Counted from the stretch's first letter, positions 39,946 through 49,713 are shown. The stretch: 64,000 bases of DNA from Arthrobacter rhizosphaerae (GCF_023062595.1 NZ_JALLAN010000012.1:62001-126000), one strand, 5' to 3'. Notes: generated by a model not told the origin, from the sequence alone. Numbers and translations are program-made.

Positions 39946-40851
39946 TTAAAGGTCGGACGCCGCGGTGGTGCCAGCCCCGGACCAAGGGCTGCAGGGGTTG
40001 CCCGTTACGCCTACATGGGCAGTGAAGAGCCGTCCTGCGTCCGGGTAGGTCTCGAAGTCGGCGGGGGAAAGATCCCGCGATGCCGTGGTGATCAGCAGCA
40101 GGTCCAGTTCCGGGCCAACGAACGCGACGCTGGAAGGGTGGGGGCAAGGGACCGTCACCGTGTTTTCGTGTTTGCCCTCCGGTGAAAATGATCTGATCTC
40201 ACCGACGCCCCAGATGGCGACCCAGAGGTTCCCTCGGGAGTCAGTGCAGATTCCGTCCGGAAAGCCATCGGTGATGCGGATGTGCTCTCGCCTTGGTCCC
40301 ACGGCCCCGGTGTCCGGTTCGTAGTCGCGAACCCAGATGATCCCCGGGACAGTGTCCGTGCTGTAGAAGAGACGGCCATCGGGGGACCACGCCAGACCAT
40401 TGGAAAGCGACAGGTCGTTATCGATGCAAGTGAGGTCTCCGCTGTCCTCCAGCCGGACCAGGACTTCTTCCCCTGTGCGCTCATCCAACGGGAGGGTACC
40501 TATCAGGAATCGTCCTGACGGGTCGCAAGCTCCGTCGTTGGTCCGGCTGGATGTACCTTTGGGCACGATGTTAGGGCCCGGGATGGTGTCTCCAGCGGAG
40601 GTGACGAAGAGGAGTTGTTCCTGTCCGGCGACGAGCAGGTCGCCGCTGGTGGACCTGACGGCGGAACCAACGGTGCCGTCGAAGTCGTGGCGCTTGGTTT
40701 GCAGGACTGTGTCACCTTGCAAATGGCCTTCGAAGACTTGTCCTTTGACGATGTCCACCCAGAGGACTTCTTCGGTGGAGGCGTCCCACACAGGCCCCTC
40801 AGCCAAAACGTGCCGTTCGACGGAAGCCACGTTGGCCGCATATGTTGTCAT
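39946..40851 (-). CDS. SMP-30/gluconolactonase family sugar lactonase
   Basis: The 301-residue beta-propeller protein has the metal-binding Glu in LAEGPVWDASTEEVLWVD, the NDGACDPSGRFLIGTL Asn and NGLAWSPDGRLFYSTD, the hallmarks of SMP-30 lactonases. It should open an aldonolactone made by a sugar dehydrogenase to the free aldonate for the dehydratase. Its ATG overlaps the IclR stop by 4 bases (ATGA). Confidence 0.9.
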   Translation of the reverse strand: MTTYAANVASVERHVLAEGPVWDASTEEVLWVDIVKGQVFEGHLQGDTVLQTKRHDFDGTVGSAVRSTSGDLLVAGQEQLLFVTSAGDTIPGPNIVPKGTSSRTNDGACDPSGRFLIGTLPLDERTGEEVLVRLEDSGDLTCIDNDLSLSNGLAWSPDGRLFYSTDTVPGIIWVRDYEPDTGAVGPRREHIRITDGFPDGICTDSRGNLWVAIWGVGEIRSFSPEGKHENTVTVPCPHPSSVAFVGPELDLLLITTASRDLSPADFETYPDAGRLFTAHVGVTGNPCSPWSGAGTTAASDL

Positions 40852-41636
40852 GAGATTGCTTCTTCGTATTGGCCCGCGATGATCTTTCGAATGATCGGAA
40901 GATCAGTAAGCAGCGTCGCCAGCGGTGTGCGGTAGGCAAGGGCGCTGATACTGATGGCTCCGGTTGGCACACTGGGGGAAGATAAGTAGACGGGCAGGGC
41001 AACGCAGTTGACGCCGGGCTCGTTTTCCTGGGCGTCCACGCTGTAGCCGCGTTGGCGGACAAGCGACAACTCGGCGTCGAGCTCCTCCGCGGTAGCGGCG
41101 GTATGTTCGGTCCGCCGCTCGAGGGTCCGCCCTCCCACCCAATGACGCACTGAATCCAGATCCGGAAGTTGCAGGGCAAGCAACATCTTCCCCACACCTG
41201 TTGCATGGGCAGGGTTCCTTCCCCCCACAGTGGAGGAGAGCTTCATTGCGCCGACGCTTGGATCGACTTTGGCCCTGTAAACGACGTCATGACCGTCCAG
41301 GACGGCGTAGTGGGAGGTTTCACCGAAACGTTGGGTCAGCTGTTCGAGGATCGGCTGCACACGAAGATGGTCAGGCCGTGCTTCGTGGTGGGCAAACGCG
41401 ATCCGCAAGAACTCGTCTCCCAGAACATAATGGCCATGCCCGTCCTGGCCTGCCAGGCCTGCCCGGCGCAAAGATGCCAACGCCCGGTGCACCGTGGGCT
41501 TGGCTCCGTCAATTCGCTTCGCCATTTCGTCAAGGCTGATGCCGGCCGGATGACGGCCAAGCTCAAGCAGGACTGCGAGAACCCGGTCTGAGCCCACGAG
41601 TCGTTCATCTTTCCCGGCGGGGTACGTTTCTTCCAT
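40848..41636 (-). CDS. IclR-family regulator inside the sugar-acid operon
   Basis: The 262-residue protein has an N-terminal winged helix with GAKPTVHRALASLRRAGL and the C-terminal IclR domain with GGRNPAHATGVGKMLL. It is a paralogue of the regulator at 1078-1863. Its place between the SDR and lactonase genes indicates that it controls this operon, probably sensing a sugar acid or keto-deoxy acid. A weak palindrome TTCTATATCTGGAA (41652-41665) lies just upstream of its start. Confidence 0.9.
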   Translation of the reverse strand: MEETYPAGKDERLVGSDRVLAVLLELGRHPAGISLDEMAKRIDGAKPTVHRALASLRRAGLAGQDGHGHYVLGDEFLRIAFAHHEARPDHLRVQPILEQLTQRFGETSHYAVLDGHDVVYRAKVDPSVGAMKLSSTVGGRNPAHATGVGKMLLALQLPDLDSVRHWVGGRTLERRTEHTAATAEELDAELSLVRQRGYSVDAQENEPGVNCVALPVYLSSPSVPTGAISISALAYRTPLATLLTDLPIIRKIIAGQYEEAIS

Positions 41637-41671
41637 ATGTTGATCTTAGTTTCTATATCTGGAATGACATT

Positions 41672-42349
41672 TTAGTATGTTGCCCGACCGCCGGAGATGT
41701 CATAAACCGCTCCGGTGGAGAAGCTGCATTTGTCTGACGCGAGCCAGGCAACAAGCTCTGCCACTTCCTCGGGGCGGCCTACTCGGTTCATGGGTATAAG
41801 GCTGGTGATGTGGGCGAGTACGTCGGGGGCAGTTGAGGCATTCATCGGTGTATCGACGACGGCGGGGGCGATAGCGTTGACGAGTACGCCCTTCTTTGCA
41901 AGATCCTTGCCCATCGTTTTGGTTAGCCCGATGACGGCTGCCTTTGTTGCCGAGTAGGCTGCCATGTTCGGGTTGCCGTCTTTACCTGCCATGCTGGCGA
42001 AATTTACGATGCGTCCCCATCCTGCTTCAGCCATTGACGGCGCAAACGCACGGCAGAGATTGAAGGTCCCGTCAACGTTGACAGCGAAGGTGCGCTTCCA
42101 TTCGTCGTCGGTGACTTCCCAGAATGGCTTGTTGGGCCCGACGATCCCGGCGCTGTTGATGAGGATGTCGATCGGGCCGATATCGGCGGCCGCACGGCGG
42201 ACGGCGTCGGCGTCTGAAATATCGAGGGTGACGTCGGCGCCATCGGTGATGTCAATGGTGACAATCTCGGTGCCGTCTTCGGCCAACCTGGCCGCTGTTG
42301 CGGCCCCCAAGCCGCTGATGCCGCCTGTAATGACTGCTTTCCGGATCAT
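41672..42349 (-). CDS. SDR dehydrogenase, likely 3-deoxy-keto-acid dehydrogenase
   Basis: The 225-residue protein has ITGGISGLG, NSAGIVG and NFASMAGKDGNPNMAAYSATK (complete Ser-Tyr-Lys) and ends AVYDISGGRATY. That ending and its partnership with an FAH hydrolase are familiar from 2-keto-3-deoxy-L-rhamnonate/L-fuconate dehydrogenases of diketo-hydrolase pathways. It would oxidise the 4-hydroxyl of the keto-deoxy acid made by the dehydratase. AAGGACACTCAAATC precedes the ATG. The substrate is inferred. Confidence 0.85.
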   Translation of the reverse strand: MIRKAVITGGISGLGAATAARLAEDGTEIVTIDITDGADVTLDISDADAVRRAAADIGPIDILINSAGIVGPNKPFWEVTDDEWKRTFAVNVDGTFNLCRAFAPSMAEAGWGRIVNFASMAGKDGNPNMAAYSATKAAVIGLTKTMGKDLAKKGVLVNAIAPAVVDTPMNASTAPDVLAHITSLIPMNRVGRPEEVAELVAWLASDKCSFSTGAVYDISGGRATY

Positions 42350-42367
42350 GATTTGAGTGTCCTTTTA

Positions 42368-45259
42368 CTAGGAAGTGATGCGGCGGGCCGCAGCGGTTTT
42401 GGTAACTGGTACTTCTGTAGGTGAAGTGACAGAAGCGAGCAGTTCGAGAATGTGCTGGTACGGGTGTCCGGTGGCTCTGGTCATGCCCAGTTCACAGGTT
42501 CGGTTCAGGGAAGCGTATGCGTCAAAGTTCCGCCCGTTGATGGACCGGGCCTCTCGTGCTGTGGCTGAGGCGGTCAGTTCGGGATGGAGCATTCCCCTGT
42601 CGCCGGCGAAGGCGCAGCATCCCCAGTCTTCGGGGATGACGACTTCTTCTGCGACTGCTGCCGCAACTCTGCCGAGAGCCGCGTTTAGTCCCATGCGCGT
42701 GGACGAGCAGGTGGGGTGCAGGGCCAGGCTGCCGATCTTTTTGCCCGGCGGCAGGGCGGGAAGCACATGCTCATCTACAAATGCGACGGCGTCGACAATG
42801 CGCAGGCGCGATTCGTCCGAGACGATAGTGAGCAAGGTTTCAAGGCCTTCGGTGCATGAGGCCGCGTCGCACAAGATGGGGAGCTCGCCGTGGCGGCTTG
42901 CTTCCCAAACAGCAGGAAGGACCTTGTCGCGCATCCTTTCATAGCCGGCGGTCATGCCCTTGGACTTCCACGGTGTACCGCAGCACATATCCCCAATGCC
43001 ATCGGGTATTGCCACGGAGATTCCTGCCCGCTCACATAGCGCAAGGAACGCGCTTGAAACACCCCGCCCATCGGCCGCGGGACCGAACATCGTATTGATG
43101 CAGGCGGCCAAGTACACTGCTTTGGGTTCGGAGGCCCGCAGCGGCTGGCGGCGGATACCACCTGCTGGCAAGTCCTTGTCCCAGCGCGGCACCCGGTCAG
43201 GGCCTGCCAACCGGCGCCCGGCCTCGGACGCTGCAGTAACAAGGGGTGCCGGTAGGCGTTTGATGGCCGAAAGGGTTAATCCGCCAACCTGCGCGACGCT
43301 GCCCCAGTTGCCTGCGGCGGCTTTCCAGCCCGCGCTTTCGATGCCGTTGCTGCTTTCCGCCCGGAGGCGCTTCACTAGCTGTCCGGTGTCAATCAGGACA
43401 GGGCATGCTGTCTGGCACATTCCGTCGACAGCGCAGGTTTCAACTCCGTCGTAGCGGTATTCGTTCTCAAGTTCGGCTTTTAGTGCGGTGTCGCCGGCTT
43501 GCTCTGCCCTGGCAATCTCACGCCGCAGTACGATGCGTTGGCGTGGCGTGAGGGTGAGGTCTTTGCTGGGGCACACCGGTTCGCAGTAGCCGCACTCCAC
43601 GCAACGGTCGACCTCGGGCTCCACCGTTGGCGAGGTCTTAAGGTGGGCCATATGTGATGCCGCGTCATCGTTGAGCAGGATTCCCGGGTTGAGGAGTCCG
43701 AGCGGGTCGCACAAACGTTTGATTTCGCGCATCACCCCGTACAGGCTTTCACCGTACTGACGGCTGACAAAGGGAGCCATGATCCGGCCCGTCCCGTGCT
43801 CGGCTTTGAGAGTTCCCCCGTTGGACAGCACGAGGTTGACCATCTCTTCCGTAAACGCGGCATAGCGGTCAAGCGTGGACTGACCGCTTGCCGGGTCGAA
43901 GTGCTCGTTGAGCAGGAAGTGGATGTTGCCATCCTTGGCGTGACCGAAAATGACGCTGTCCTCGTAGCCAAAGCGCTCGAAGAGGGCCACCAGGCCCTCG
44001 CACGTGGGCAGAAGATTCTCTACCGGTACCGCGATGTCCTCCAACAGTGCGGTTGTGCCGCTGGGGCGGTTGCCGGCAACCGTAGCGTACAGACCTTTCC
44101 TGATGTGCCAGAACGCGGCCCGCTGGACCGCATCCGATGACAGGGCAGCCGGCCGGACCAGGGGCAGGGACCGAAGCAGGTCTGCCGCGGACTCCATCCG
44201 GCGCGCCAGTGCTACCTTGTCGGCTTCCTGGAATTCCACCAGCAGCGCGGCGTGCCCATCCACATGGATGGAGCGGAGGGTTTCGTCCGCTTCGGGATCG
44301 CGCTGGGCGACCCGCAATGATGTCGCATCCAGTAGTTCAATGGTGGCAAAGCCGGCCGCGACCAGTGCGGGCAGGCTAGCGGTGGCCGCGGAGAGGGAGG
44401 GGAAGTAGAGGAGGTCAGTGGCAGTGTGCGGCTTGACCGGGACGGTGCGGAAGGTCGCTTCGGCAATGAATGCCAGCGTTCCTTCGCTGCCAACAACCAG
44501 GTGGAGGAGGATGTCGACGGCCCGTTCGAAGTCCAGGAAGGAATTCAGCCCGTAACCCATGGTGTTTTTTATGGAGTACATGCGCCGGATTCGCTCAACG
44601 TCGGTTGCATTGGCAAGGAGGTCGGCGCGCAGGGCCAGGAGGCCCGCGTGAAGGGCAGGTTCCCGTTCGCGCAGGTAATCGTCGGCGTCGGGGTGACTGG
44701 TGTCGATCATCGTTCCGCTAGGCAGGACAACCACTGCGGACTCGATGGTGCGATAGGAGTTGAATTCCGTGCCGCAAGCCATGCCGCTGGAGTTGTTCGC
44801 AATGACGCCACCGATCGTGCAAGCGGCTTCGCTGGCCGGATCGGGCCCAAGTTTGCGCTTGTGCATGGCAAGGCGTGCATTTACCTGGCGCACGGTTGCC
44901 CCTGGCTGGGTCCGTACGTGCTCGCCGCCGTCGAACACATCCACAGCCCGGAAGTTCCGCCGCGTATCGATGAGGATGCCGTCAGTCGAGGCCTGGCCGC
45001 TCAGGCTTGTACCGCCTGAGCGAAAGGTCAGCGGTACTCGGTGGCGTGTGGCTCCGCGCAGAAGTGCTGCGATTTGAGTGGCGCTTTCGGGGACAACGAC
45101 TGCGCGGGGCGTGAGCAGGTAGTGGGAAGCGTCGTGGGCGTGCGCGAGCCGGTCGGATGCGCGTACACGAACGCCGCCCGGAACGGCGCATTCCAGTTCT
45201 TCAATCAGTGCCGTGTCCACTCCCGGGAGGTGGGAGCGATGGGTGGAGCTAGTGCGACT
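42368..45259 (-). CDS. FAD-linked oxidase with Fe-S domain (2-hydroxyacid dehydrogenase type)
   Basis: From GTG 45259 the protein has 963 residues. An FAD-binding (PCMH) domain has LTFRSGGTSLSGQ and ACTIGGVIANNSSGMACG. An FAD-oxidase C domain ends near GTLKAEHGTGRIMAPFV. Two 4Fe-4S motifs follow (CVECGYCEPVC and CAVDGMCQTAC), then a CCG-type domain with CCGTPWKSKG. This is the YdiJ/Dld-II-like layout of membrane-associated D-lactate or D-2-hydroxyacid dehydrogenases. Next to an FAH hydrolase it could oxidise the hydroxy-acid product to a keto acid, feeding electrons to the respiratory chain. GAGGTGTCAC precedes the GTG, and it overlaps the dehydratase gene by 11 bases; the longer upstream frame is antisense-like. 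Confidence 0.87.
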   Translation of the reverse strand, partial: SRTSSTHRSHLPGVDTALIEELECAVPGGVRVRASDRLAHAHDASHYLLTPRAVVVPESATQIAALLRGATRHRVPLTFRSGGTSLSGQASTDGILIDTRRNFRAVDVFDGGEHVRTQPGATVRQVNARLAMHKRKLGPDPASEAACTIGGVIANNSSGMACGTEFNSYRTIESAVVVLPSGTMIDTSHPDADDYLREREPALHAGLLALRADLLANATDVERIRRMYSIKNTMGYGLNSFLDFERAVDILLHLVVGSEGTLAFIAEATFRTVPVKPHTATDLLYFPSLSAATASLPALVAAGFATIELLDATSLRVAQRDPEADETLRSIHVDGHAALLVEFQEADKVALARRMESAADLLRSLPLVRPAALSSDAVQRAAFWHIRKGLYATVAGNRPSGTTALLEDIAVPVENLLPTCEGLVALFERFGYEDSVIFGHAKDGNIHFLLNEHFDPASGQSTLDRYAAFTEEMVNLVLSNGGTLKAEHGTGRIMAPFVSRQYGESLYGVMREIKRLCDPLGLLNPGILLNDDAASHMAHLKTSPTVEPEVDRCVECGYCEPVCPSKDLTLTPRQRIVLRREIARAEQAGDTALKAELENEYRYDGVETCAVDGMCQTACPVLIDTGQLVKRLRAESSNGIESAGWKAAAGNWGSVAQVGGLTLSAIKRLPAPLVTAASEAGRRLAGPDRVPRWDKDLPAGGIRRQPLRASEPKAVYLAACINTMFGPAADGRGVSSAFLALCERAGISVAIPDGIGDMCCGTPWKSKGMTAGYERMRDKVLPAVWEASRHGELPILCDAASCTEGLETLLTIVSDESRLRIVDAVAFVDEHVLPALPPGKKIGSLALHPTCSSTRMGLNAALGRVAAAVAEEVVIPEDWGCCAFAGDRGMLHPELTASATAREARSINGRNFDAYASLNRTCELGMTRATGHPYQHILELLASVTSPTEVPVTKTAAARRITS

Positions 45260-46964
45260 CACGTGACACCTCGGGACCGGATGACCCGAGGAGGAAATCC
45301 ATGTCGACGCCGGTGTCTGCTTGCAAAACGTGGTCGACGTAGAGCCGTTCCCAGCCGCGCTTTGGGTTCGCATAGCCTTGCACTGTCGCGGCGTTGGGTG
45401 TGCGGGCGGCCAGTTCCTCGGGCGCGACCTCCATGTCGAGGAGGCGCTTGTGGACATCGAGGCTGATGATGTCGCCGGTACGTACCAGCGCAAGGGGTCC
45501 GCCAGCAGCTGCTTCGGGAGTGACGTGAAGGACCACCGTTCCGTAGGCCGTGCCGCTCATTCGCCCATCGCAGATTCGGACCATGTCGCGGACGCCCTTT
45601 TCGAGCAGTTTTTTTGGCAGCGGCATATTCGATACTTCGGGCATGCCCGGGTACCCCTTTGGCCCGCACCCGCGCAGGATGAGCACGGAGTTCTCATCCA
45701 CGTCCAGGTTTGGGTCGTCGATCCTGGCGTGCATGTCCTCGATGCTGTCGAAAACGACCGCAGGGCCCCTGTGTTGCATCAGGTTGGCGGAGGCAGCGGA
45801 GGGTTTGATGACAGCTCCTCCGGGGGCGAGATTGCCCCTTAGGATGGCGATGCCGGCTTCGGCCTGCAGGGGAGCGGAGCGCCGGCGGATGACGTCTTCG
45901 TCCCAAATGCGTGCCTCATCGAGGTACTTCACGAGCGGTTGACCGGTCACGGTCAGCGCTGCGGGAGAGAGCAGGTCTTTCACTTCGCGCAGCACGGACA
46001 GGAAGCCACCCGCCCGGTGCAGGTCGTCCATCAGGAACTTGCCGGATGGCTGGAGATTGACAAGCAGGGGGACTCCCGCGCCGGTGCGGTCAAAGTCGTC
46101 TATCGAGAGTTCTATGCCCAGCCGTCCGGCGATCGCCAGCAAGTGTACGACGGCGTTTGTCGAGCCGCCGATTGTAGCCAGGGCGACGATTGCGTTGAGG
46201 AAAGACTCCTTGGTCAGGAGCCGGCTTGGGGTCCGCTGATCGCGGACCATCTCCACGATGAGGCGCCCGGTCTCGTGCGCGCCGGCGAGGAGGTTGCTGT
46301 CGATGGCGGGTGTGCCGGCCAGCCCGGGCAGCACCATGCCCAAGGCTTCGGCAACCAGGGCCATGGTGGAGGCCGTACCCATGGTGTTGCAGTGCCCCCG
46401 GCTCCGGATCATGGAGGACTCGGATTTCAGGAACTCGCGGTTCGACATCTCCCCGCCACGGACTTCTTCGCTGAGGCGCCAGACATCGGTGCCGCAGCCC
46501 AGGGGAGTGCCCCGAAAGGTGCCCGTGGCCATAGGGCCTCCGGGGACGACGACGGCAGGAATGTCCACCGACGAGGCAGCCATCAGCAGAGCGGGGATGG
46601 TCTTGTCGCAACCGCCCAAGAGCACCACGCCGTCGATGGGGTTTGCCCGCAGCATTTCCTCGGTCGACATGGCCGCCATGTTCCGCCAAAGCATGGCTGT
46701 AGGCCGGACCTGGGTCTCTCCTAACGAGACAACGGGCAGGTTTAGCGGGACCCCTCCGGCTTCCCAAATGCCCATCTTGACGTGCTCTGCAACCTCGTCC
46801 AGGTGTGAGTTGCAAGGGGTAAGGTCGGAGGCCGTATTGGCGATGGCGATTTGGGGTTTACCGTCAAATGAATCTTCGGGAAGACCTCGACGCATCCAGG
46901 CACGGTGGATGTAGGCATTGCGGTCATTGCCCGCGTACCACTGAGAGCTCCGTTGCTCGCTCAT
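45249..46964 (-). CDS. IlvD/Edd-family sugar-acid dehydratase
   Basis: The 571-residue protein has the Fe-S ligand cysteines in DLTPCNSHL, LGGCDKTIPALLMAA and RGHCNTMGTASTMA, and the C-terminal domain with RICDGRMSGTAYGTVVLHVTPEAA. Length and sequence fit the arabonate/xylonate/aldonate dehydratase group rather than housekeeping IlvD. It should dehydrate an aldonate to a 2-keto-3-deoxy acid. It is the first gene of the seven-gene operon. ATG 46964 has GGAAAG upstream; the frame extends to 47051 without support. A decayed copy of its N-terminus is at 33407-33580. Confidence 0.9.
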   Translation of the reverse strand: MSEQRSSQWYAGNDRNAYIHRAWMRRGLPEDSFDGKPQIAIANTASDLTPCNSHLDEVAEHVKMGIWEAGGVPLNLPVVSLGETQVRPTAMLWRNMAAMSTEEMLRANPIDGVVLLGGCDKTIPALLMAASSVDIPAVVVPGGPMATGTFRGTPLGCGTDVWRLSEEVRGGEMSNREFLKSESSMIRSRGHCNTMGTASTMALVAEALGMVLPGLAGTPAIDSNLLAGAHETGRLIVEMVRDQRTPSRLLTKESFLNAIVALATIGGSTNAVVHLLAIAGRLGIELSIDDFDRTGAGVPLLVNLQPSGKFLMDDLHRAGGFLSVLREVKDLLSPAALTVTGQPLVKYLDEARIWDEDVIRRRSAPLQAEAGIAILRGNLAPGGAVIKPSAASANLMQHRGPAVVFDSIEDMHARIDDPNLDVDENSVLILRGCGPKGYPGMPEVSNMPLPKKLLEKGVRDMVRICDGRMSGTAYGTVVLHVTPEAAAGGPLALVRTGDIISLDVHKRLLDMEVAPEELAARTPNAATVQGYANPKRGWERLYVDHVLQADTGVDMDFLLGSSGPEVSRESH

Positions 46965-47053
46965 GAGCCAACTTTCCATTATTTGAACTACGAATCTACT
47001 ATATTGAATATGAAATGCGGGTTGGTGTCCAGCGCCAGCACCCTGCCTCACGC

Positions 47054-47099
47054 TTGCGACCCCTTGGGTTGGCGGTTACTATGACGTAGAACGTTGCAC
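47054..47099 (+). promoter_or_regulatory. GH3 promoter with LacI-type operator
   Basis: TTGCGA (47054-47059), a 17-base spacer and TACTAT (47077-47082) form a plausible promoter. Three bases later GTAGAACGTTGCAC (47086-47099) begins; the identical 14-mer lies 3 bases after the -10 of the GH78 gene at 51039. The AACGTT core is a LacI-type operator centre, and LacI regulator C (49808-50878) is the obvious candidate. Confidence 0.65.
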
Positions 47100-47226
47100 G
47101 ACGCTTGCATCGTATCGTCAAGTCCGGCGCCGTGTCGTCCGGCGCGGTGGGCCAGCCCGCCGTCTCCGGTTCAGGGAGGCGGAGCTTCGGCGACCGGCAG
47201 AACTAATGGCGGATCGAGGACTTTTC

Positions 47227-49638
47227 ATGAGCACGCACGTGACCAACCCATGGATGAACGGATCGCTGACGGCGGCCGAACGCGCTGACCTGCTCCTAAG
47301 GGAGTTGAGCCTGGACGAGAAGATGGCTCAAGTATCCTGCTACTTCCCGACCGACATTACGAAGGTTTCTGACTTCGGTGAACGTTTTCCGCATGGTATC
47401 GGTGAGGTGTCCACCCTCGAAACCCGTTCGGCGCTAACGCTGGACGAAGTGACCGCGTTCCAGCGCAAAATTCAGACCGAGGCGATGGACCGCTCTGGAC
47501 ACGGCATTCCCGCGATCTTCCACATGGAAGGGGTCTGCGGCGCCTACCTGCCGGGTGCAACGAGCTTCCCCTCCGGACTGGGCCGCGCGGCGAGCTGGAA
47601 CGTCGACATTGAACGCGAAGTAGGCCAAATCGTCGGCAGACAGCAACGAGCCTTGGGCATCACGCATACACTGGCTCCGGTGCTTGATGTATCACGTGAC
47701 CCGCGTATGGGACGTCAGGGCGAGACGTATGGCGAGGACCCGTGCCTCGCGGCTGCTCTTGGAGTCGCGTACACACGTGGACTTCAGAGCGAAGACGCCG
47801 ATGGTCGCCGCACGGAAGCAGTTGCGAAGCACTTCGTGGGCTCGCACCACACGGAAGGTGGCATCCACGGCGCACACTGCAACGTCCCCGACCGCCTGCT
47901 TGTGGAGGTGTACAGCAAGCCCTTTCAGGCCGCTATCACCTTGGCGGGGCTGCGCGGTGTAATGCCTTCTTACAACTCGGTGGCCGGCGAGCCCGTGTCG
48001 GCGTCCGCCGGGCTGCTCACAAGGTTGTTGCGGGAGCAGATGGGTTTCGACGGGCTGGTCGTCTCGGATTATGGGGCCGTGGGAAACCTCCACACAGTCC
48101 AGCGCGTCGCCCAGTCCCCGGCCCATGCTGGTCTGGCAGCCCTACGTGCGGGCATGGACGTGGAACTCCACGTGCCGCAGGGTTTCGGCCCCGGTCTCCG
48201 GGATTGGTTCGCTGAGGGACAGGCCGACATAGCGCTCCTTGATCGGGCTGTCCACCAGGTACTGACGGCCAAGTTCCGCATGGGGCTCTTCGAGTACCCC
48301 TTTGCCCCGGACCCCTCTGACCGGGACAGCTCCTTCGAATCGTTCACCGACACGGCAGTGGCGGTACAGTCAGCCCGGGAGTCGCTGGTCCTGCTCCACA
48401 ACGACGGCGCGCTCCCATTGCAGCAGGATCACCGGAAGATAGCGGTGATCGGCTGTCACGCGGTGACTGCCCGGTTTTTCTTTGGTGGTTACACGCATTA
48501 CTCCATGGCGGAGGGCAAGCTGGCCGCCAATTCATCGATGGCCGGCCTCGCCACCCGCAGTGAAGATATCAAGACCTTCACGAACAACATTCGGGGCACC
48601 ACCATCGAGGCGTCCGATGATCCTGCCTTCGAGGAACTTCTGCAGAGCCAACAGCCGGGCATACGCAGTCTGCTCGAAGAGCTCCGCATCCGAATGCCTA
48701 ACACGGAGATAACCTGGGCGTACGGCTATCCATTCGCCGGAAGCGACGACTCCGGCTACGACGATGCCCTTGCCCTCGCCGCCGATGCCGACGTTGTGCT
48801 CCTGACGCTCGGCGGGAAGCATGGCACGGCATCCATCGCCTCGATGGGTGAGGGAATCGACGCAACGAACATCAACCTCCCGCCTTGCCAGGACAACCTG
48901 ATCATCAAGCTCGCACGGTTGGGCAAGCCGATAATCGGCGTGCACTTGGATGGCCGGCCGGTGTCCAGCGACGCCGCCGATAGCCACTTGGCGGCACTCC
49001 TGGAGGCGTGGAGTCCGGCCGAGGGCGGCGCCGAGGCTATTGTCGACGTCCTAACCGGCGCCCATGGGCCAAGTGGGCGGCTTCCCATCACCATCGCCCG
49101 AAACGCAGGCCAGGTCCCGGTTTACTACAACCACCCCTCCGGATCCGCCTGGCATCAAGGCGAGAGCATCGGTTTCCCCGACTACGTCGATGCGCCCCAC
49201 ACGCCGCGATACTTCTTTGGACACGGGCTGTCGTACACCACTTTCGACTATGCCGGTCTGACCCTCTCTAAGCGTGAAGTGGAGGCCGTCGACACCGTAG
49301 ACATCTCGCTCACTGTGACGAACACGGGGGACCGGTCGGGAACCGAGGTCGTGCAGCTTTATTTGAGCGATAGGTTCGCTTCAGTCTCCAGGCCCGCTCT
49401 GGAGCTCGCGGGATTCCAGCGGGTTTTTCTGGAACCGGGGGAGAAGGCTCAAGTGGACTTTCACCTTGATATCAGTCAGGTGGCTTTCCTGGACAGCGAA
49501 ATGTGCTGGCGGGTCGAAGCCGGAGACTTGGATGTCCTGGTGGGCGCCTCCTCGCACGACCTGCGGCTGAGCGACACTGTGTCCATCATCTCAGATGCTC
49601 TCGTCGACGGGAGGACCCGGGGTTTTTATGCCCGGTGA
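47227..49638 (+). CDS. GH3 beta-glycosidase
   Basis: The 803-residue cytoplasmic GH3 enzyme has the TIM-like domain with KHFVGSHHTEGG and the nucleophile Asp in GLVVSDYGAVGNL (D281). The sandwich domain contains LEAWSPAEGGAEAIVDVL, and a fibronectin III-like domain carries GTEVVQLYLSD. Activity is likely beta-glucosidase or beta-xylosidase. It is related to the GH3 at 7650-10097 but differs around the acid/base loop region. ATG 47227 has GAGGACTTTTC upstream. It is divergent from the dehydratase operon and convergent with LacI regulator C. Confidence 0.92.
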   Translation: MSTHVTNPWMNGSLTAAERADLLLRELSLDEKMAQVSCYFPTDITKVSDFGERFPHGIGEVSTLETRSALTLDEVTAFQRKIQTEAMDRSGHGIPAIFHMEGVCGAYLPGATSFPSGLGRAASWNVDIEREVGQIVGRQQRALGITHTLAPVLDVSRDPRMGRQGETYGEDPCLAAALGVAYTRGLQSEDADGRRTEAVAKHFVGSHHTEGGIHGAHCNVPDRLLVEVYSKPFQAAITLAGLRGVMPSYNSVAGEPVSASAGLLTRLLREQMGFDGLVVSDYGAVGNLHTVQRVAQSPAHAGLAALRAGMDVELHVPQGFGPGLRDWFAEGQADIALLDRAVHQVLTAKFRMGLFEYPFAPDPSDRDSSFESFTDTAVAVQSARESLVLLHNDGALPLQQDHRKIAVIGCHAVTARFFFGGYTHYSMAEGKLAANSSMAGLATRSEDIKTFTNNIRGTTIEASDDPAFEELLQSQQPGIRSLLEELRIRMPNTEITWAYGYPFAGSDDSGYDDALALAADADVVLLTLGGKHGTASIASMGEGIDATNINLPPCQDNLIIKLARLGKPIIGVHLDGRPVSSDAADSHLAALLEAWSPAEGGAEAIVDVLTGAHGPSGRLPITIARNAGQVPVYYNHPSGSAWHQGESIGFPDYVDAPHTPRYFFGHGLSYTTFDYAGLTLSKREVEAVDTVDISLTVTNTGDRSGTEVVQLYLSDRFASVSRPALELAGFQRVFLEPGEKAQVDFHLDISQVAFLDSEMCWRVEAGDLDVLVGASSHDLRLSDTVSIISDALVDGRTRGFYAR

Positions 49639-49678
49639 GAACGGCTGAGGTGCTTTGGCATGACTATGAGTAGTTCCA

Positions 49679-49713
49679 AACCTGCCGGGACAAGTACAAC
49701 GTCCCGGCAGGTT
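49679..49713. terminator. Bidirectional terminator hairpin
   Basis: A perfect 13-bp stem (AACCTGCCGGGAC / GTCCCGGCAGGTT) with a 9-base loop lies between the convergent GH3 and LacI regulator C genes. Confidence 0.85.

Noticed and set aside
45260..45493. N-terminal extension of the FAD/Fe-S oxidase
   Set aside because: Ser/Thr/Arg-rich shadow of the dehydratase 3' end; GTG 45259 has GAGGT upstream.
45939..46724. 261-codon plus-strand frame
   Set aside because: Antisense to the IlvD/Edd dehydratase.
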